A stretch of 8,104 nt of DNA, taken from positions 1 to 8,104 of the forward strand of contig JABUVA010000023.1 in assembly GCA_021442885.1 (NCBI GenBank). The letters are read 5' to 3'. Position numbers and translations under genes: made by a program. Shown here piece by piece: positions 5,234 to 8,104 of the stretch. Numbering within the stretch: position 1 is the first letter of the stretch; each line of letters opens with the position of its first letter. This stretch comes from Methanobrevibacter sp. (GTDB lineage: Archaea; Methanobacteriota; Methanobacteria; Methanobacteriales; Methanobacteriaceae). The notes beneath the pieces were generated by a model. It did not search any database. It was not told the origin of the DNA and saw only the letters and a program-made list of their open reading frames with translations.

Positions 5234-8104
5234 ACTCACATATAAACTCAAATTTACAATTATCACAACCAAACTTAGGATTTTTCTCAAAATCCTTATC
5301 TAATATTTTTTTAGCAATCCAATCAACCTCAATAATATACTCATCTACTTCTTCACTAGAAATAGTATCCATAATTAAATTATCTGATTTAATAGCATAA
5401 ATTCCAGCTTTAGAAATGTATTTATCATTATATCTTGAATCAAGACTTAAAGCATGAAGATAAAGTTTTAATTGGTTTTTATATTTATGAATATTATCTC
5501 CTTCAAACTCTGTATTTTTAAAATCAATAATAGAAATTTCTCCATCTTTTTCAAGGATTAAGTCAATACTTCCAATAATATTATAGCCATTTTTATTTAA
5601 ATCAAAGTTATATTCTGATTCAAGAATATTAACATCCCCTATTTTATCATAAAAACTATAAATATTATTTTTAAACTCTTCTAAACCCTCATCATCATGA
5701 GGAATATTAGAAGTACTATTAACAATATCTGTAATTATATCATCAGTGCTCTTTTTAGATATTTGTTGATTTTTAATCTTAGCAACATTTATTTTATTAA
5801 ATGCATTATGAATAGCTGTTCCCATACGTATTGATTCAGTATCTGACAATTTAAATTTCAATTCATATAATAAATTATATTTAAAAGGACATTCACCATA
5901 TGTTTTAAAACTAGTGTAACTTGCATTTAAAGTATCAACATCTTCATTTTCAAAACTAGATTCACATTTACTAATATTTGAAATGTTAAATTCTTCCAAT
6001 AGGGAATTATTAACAATATCAGAAAATAAAGGATGAATATCATTAATAAAAGATAATAGAACAGTATCTTGAGCTCTAGTCATAGCTACATAGAGTATTC
6101 TCTCTTCCTCTAAATCACTAAGTTCAGAGTCAGTAAGCTGAGAATTATCTTTATACTCTAAAAACTCATTTGGAGTAAAATATGTTGGTTTTTTAAAGAT
6201 ATAATCTTTTTCAGATTCATCGACAAATGCTTTTGGAAATTTATCCACTTCAACAGAAGGTATTATAACAACAGGAAATTCAAGACCTTTAGATTTATGA
6301 ATAGTCATTATTTGAACTCCTTCATCATTACCAACAGATTTCTCTTCCCAATCCCCCATATTATTAATTAAAAAATTATAATATCCAACAACATCAGTAT
6401 TATCAATAATCTGCTCAAAATTATAAATTGACTCACTAATTAAAGAGAAATTATTTAAAGACTTCTCATCACATTTGTTAAAGTAATCAACCTTTTCTAA
6501 AATCTTATAGAAAATATCTAAAACTGTAAGATCCTTATTATTATCTAATGCAATATCATTAAGAAGATTAATTTCATCTAAAAACATATCATAAGATAAA
6601 TTATCCTTTTCTACTGAATTCTTAAGAGATTCAACCATTTCTTGGAAGTTTTCCTTAATTAAGTCATTGTTTTTACTAGCTAAATTAGAAATAAAATTAA
6701 GTTTACTTAAAACATAATCCTTATTAATTTTATCTTTAGAATGAATCTTAATTCTTTCAAATTCATTTAATATTTTTGTTATTACATTGTTTTTCACTGT
6801 ATCTCGTAAACTTTCTATAATCTGGAAAAATTCTTTGTCTTTCGTGTTATTAATCAAATCTGAATTAATTTGAGGTTTTGGAACTTTTTCAAATGTTTCA
6901 ATCATCATATCATCGGTTTTTGTTTGTGCAAATTTAGATTTATTGTTAAAAATACCATTAAATGATCGAATATTAGCATTTTTACCAGTTTCTCTTTTAT
7001 AAATATCTTTAATAGTCTCTAATGCTTTTTGTTCAAATTCCTTTTCTATATTATTTAATAATTCACAAGTTTCATCTGAAAGATTCCATAAAGTAGGAGT
7101 AAATTTTTCTCCAGTAAATGCTTTTAAATTTAGCCAATCTCTTTCAACTGAAGAAAAAATATGATTTTTATATGGAGGAATAATGTAATGGAGTATTGTT
7201 ATTAATGATTTTATATCATCATTTGTATCTATTGTTGAAGAATTTTTAACATTATATGGAATGTTATTTTCATCAAATAAGGGTAATAATTCTTTAAGTT
7301 TATTTCCTCTTATAGCTCTTAATAAAATAGCTATATCTGAATATTTATCTACAATTCCTTGATTTTTAATATCCTGAATATAATTTAAAATATTATCTGC
7401 TTCTATTTTTTTATCATCACTTATAATATAATGACATTTATTGTTATATTCTCTATTGTGTTTCATGTCTTTTTGTGATTTTTCATCTCTTTTATCTTTA
7501 ATAAATTCTTCTGTGAGCTTTACTATGTTTTCTGTAGAACGATAATTAGTATCAAGTGAAATTACATGACTTGTTGGATGTGTCATTAGTTCGTTAATAA
7601 ATCTTGGAAGACCACCTCTAAAGCCATATATACTTTGGTCAACATCTCCAACAACAGTAAAACTATCTGCATATGGTATTAATTTTTCAAATATCAGGTA
7701 TTGAACTGGATCTGTGTCTTGAAACTCATCAATTAATATATTTTTATAGATTGTTTTAGGATTTTTTTCTAAAAACTCTAATGCTTTTATTTGAAGTGTG
7801 TTAAAGTCAACTAGATATTCTTCATTGAGTTTTTTAAGATATCTTGGATATGCTTTAGCTGTTTGATAATATTTAGCATTATACCAATCTTTTTTAAAAT
7901 CATCTGAAACTATTACATTTGAGTATGGAAATCCTTTTAAGGAATTATTTTTAATTAAATCTTGGTATTCATCACTTACAGACCTATTATCTTCAATATA
8001 ATTTAATAAACCATTAGTATTAACTTTAAATGTAGAATATTCATCAAATTTATTAATAATTCCACTAATTTCTTTTTTTGGTAGGTATGAAATGTTTTTA
8101 AAGC
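5223..8104 (-). CDS. UvrD/AddA-type DNA helicase with RecB-like nuclease domain, N-terminus cut by window edge
   Basis: The frame stays open from 8102 to the TAA at 5225-5223: 959 visible codons, with the N-terminus and Walker A outside. An internal ATG at 7586 is not the start, because helicase motifs lie upstream of it. Visible motifs (numbered from the edge): motif II ILIDEFQDTD (122-131), motif III VVGDVDQSIYGFRGG (150-164), NYRSTENI (186-193), motif V IMTIHKSKGLEFPVV (598-612) and motif VI LYVAMTRAQD with Arg676. This is a superfamily 1A 3'-5' helicase, ATP-driven. The C-terminal 220 residues are a PD-(D/E)XK nuclease: GTAIHNAF (His765), GSIDLIL (Asp847), IIDFKN (Asp860, Lys862) and KNQLKLYLHAL. 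Cys738, Cys946, Cys949 and Cys955 form the four-cysteine set known from AddB and Cas4, which holds an iron-sulfur cluster. All expected residues are present, so it should be active on DNA ends in repair or against foreign DNA. The bacterial enzyme works as AddAB; no partner gene is visible here. Confidence 0.9.
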   Translation of the reverse strand, partial: FKNISYLPKKEISGIINKFDEYSTFKVNTNGLLNYIEDNRSVSDEYQDLIKNNSLKGFPYSNVIVSDDFKKDWYNAKYYQTAKAYPRYLKKLNEEYLVDFNTLQIKALEFLEKNPKTIYKNILIDEFQDTDPVQYLIFEKLIPYADSFTVVGDVDQSIYGFRGGLPRFINELMTHPTSHVISLDTNYRSTENIVKLTEEFIKDKRDEKSQKDMKHNREYNNKCHYIISDDKKIEADNILNYIQDIKNQGIVDKYSDIAILLRAIRGNKLKELLPLFDENNIPYNVKNSSTIDTNDDIKSLITILHYIIPPYKNHIFSSVERDWLNLKAFTGEKFTPTLWNLSDETCELLNNIEKEFEQKALETIKDIYKRETGKNANIRSFNGIFNNKSKFAQTKTDDMMIETFEKVPKPQINSDLINNTKDKEFFQIIESLRDTVKNNVITKILNEFERIKIHSKDKINKDYVLSKLNFISNLASKNNDLIKENFQEMVESLKNSVEKDNLSYDMFLDEINLLNDIALDNNKDLTVLDIFYKILEKVDYFNKCDEKSLNNFSLISESIYNFEQIIDNTDVVGYYNFLINNMGDWEEKSVGNDEGVQIMTIHKSKGLEFPVVIIPSVEVDKFPKAFVDESEKDYIFKKPTYFTPNEFLEYKDNSQLTDSELSDLEEERILYVAMTRAQDTVLLSFINDIHPLFSDIVNNSLLEEFNISNISKCESSFENEDVDTLNASYTSFKTYGECPFKYNLLYELKFKLSDTESIRMGTAIHNAFNKINVAKIKNQQISKKSTDDIITDIVNSTSNIPHDDEGLEEFKNNIYSFYDKIGDVNILESEYNFDLNKNGYNIIGSIDLILEKDGEISIIDFKNTEFEGDNIHKYKNQLKLYLHALSLDSRYNDKYISKAGIYAIKSDNLIMDTISSEEVDEYIIEVDWIAKKILDKDFEKNPKFGCDNCKFEFICESNQ

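Noticed and set aside
5223..5930. Cas4 or another CRISPR component
   Set aside because: The Cas4-like cysteines and nuclease motifs belong to a large helicase fusion, and there are no repeats spaced like a CRISPR array and no other cas genes in the window.
7584..7586. ATG at 7586 as the start of the helicase gene
   Set aside because: The frame continues upstream with perfect helicase motifs (DEFQD and GDVDQSIYGFRG), so this is an internal methionine.
1..8104. Insertion sequence, tRNA or phage attachment site
   Set aside because: I found no transposase-like protein, no terminal inverted repeats with target duplications and no cloverleaf-like sequence; the short inverted repeats present are explained as regulatory sites, a terminator or chance.

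Overview
The window is very AT-rich and looks like part of a methanogenic archaeon of the order Methanobacteriales (Methanobrevibacter- or Methanosphaera-like). This is inferred from several things: archaeal TATA-like boxes in front of genes, GTGAT/GAGGTGA-type ribosome binding sites, small CxxC zinc-ribbon proteins including one anchored in the membrane, and strong A/T codon bias. No rRNA, tRNA, transposase or phage gene is visible, so the assignment stays tentative.

Layout. (1) Positions 1-800, minus strand: the first 266 codons of an unrecognised protein whose 3' end lies outside the window. (2) 801-1103: a divergent intergenic region with an inverted repeat and candidate TATA boxes. (3) 1104-2452, plus strand: a translationally coupled pair, a cysteine-rich DUF3795-type protein followed by a ketopantoate reductase (panE) of the pantoate/CoA pathway. 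(4) 2443-5233: a block built as two copies of the same arrangement. Each copy has a zinc-ribbon gene on the minus strand, then two SseB-like genes on the plus strand. Copy one is a 70-residue zinc-ribbon protein plus SseB-like 1 and 2. Copy two is a 199-residue membrane-anchored zinc-ribbon protein plus SseB-like 3 and 4. (5) 5223 to the right edge, minus strand: the C-terminal 959 codons of a UvrD/AddA-type DNA helicase with a RecB-like PD-(D/E)XK nuclease domain and a four-cysteine, probably iron-sulfur, site. Its N-terminus with the Walker A motif is beyond the window.

How the genes work together. panE has a clear metabolic job, and its DUF3795 partner may be a metal-binding accessory. The helicase-nuclease should process DNA ends in repair or act on foreign DNA. 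The SseB/zinc-ribbon block has no established role. Its repeated architecture, with a 9-base motif shared by both divergent promoters, is the most unusual thing here. Neighbouring transcription units run convergently with tiny overlaps (2443-2452, 5223-5233) or a short hairpin spacer (3669-3700).
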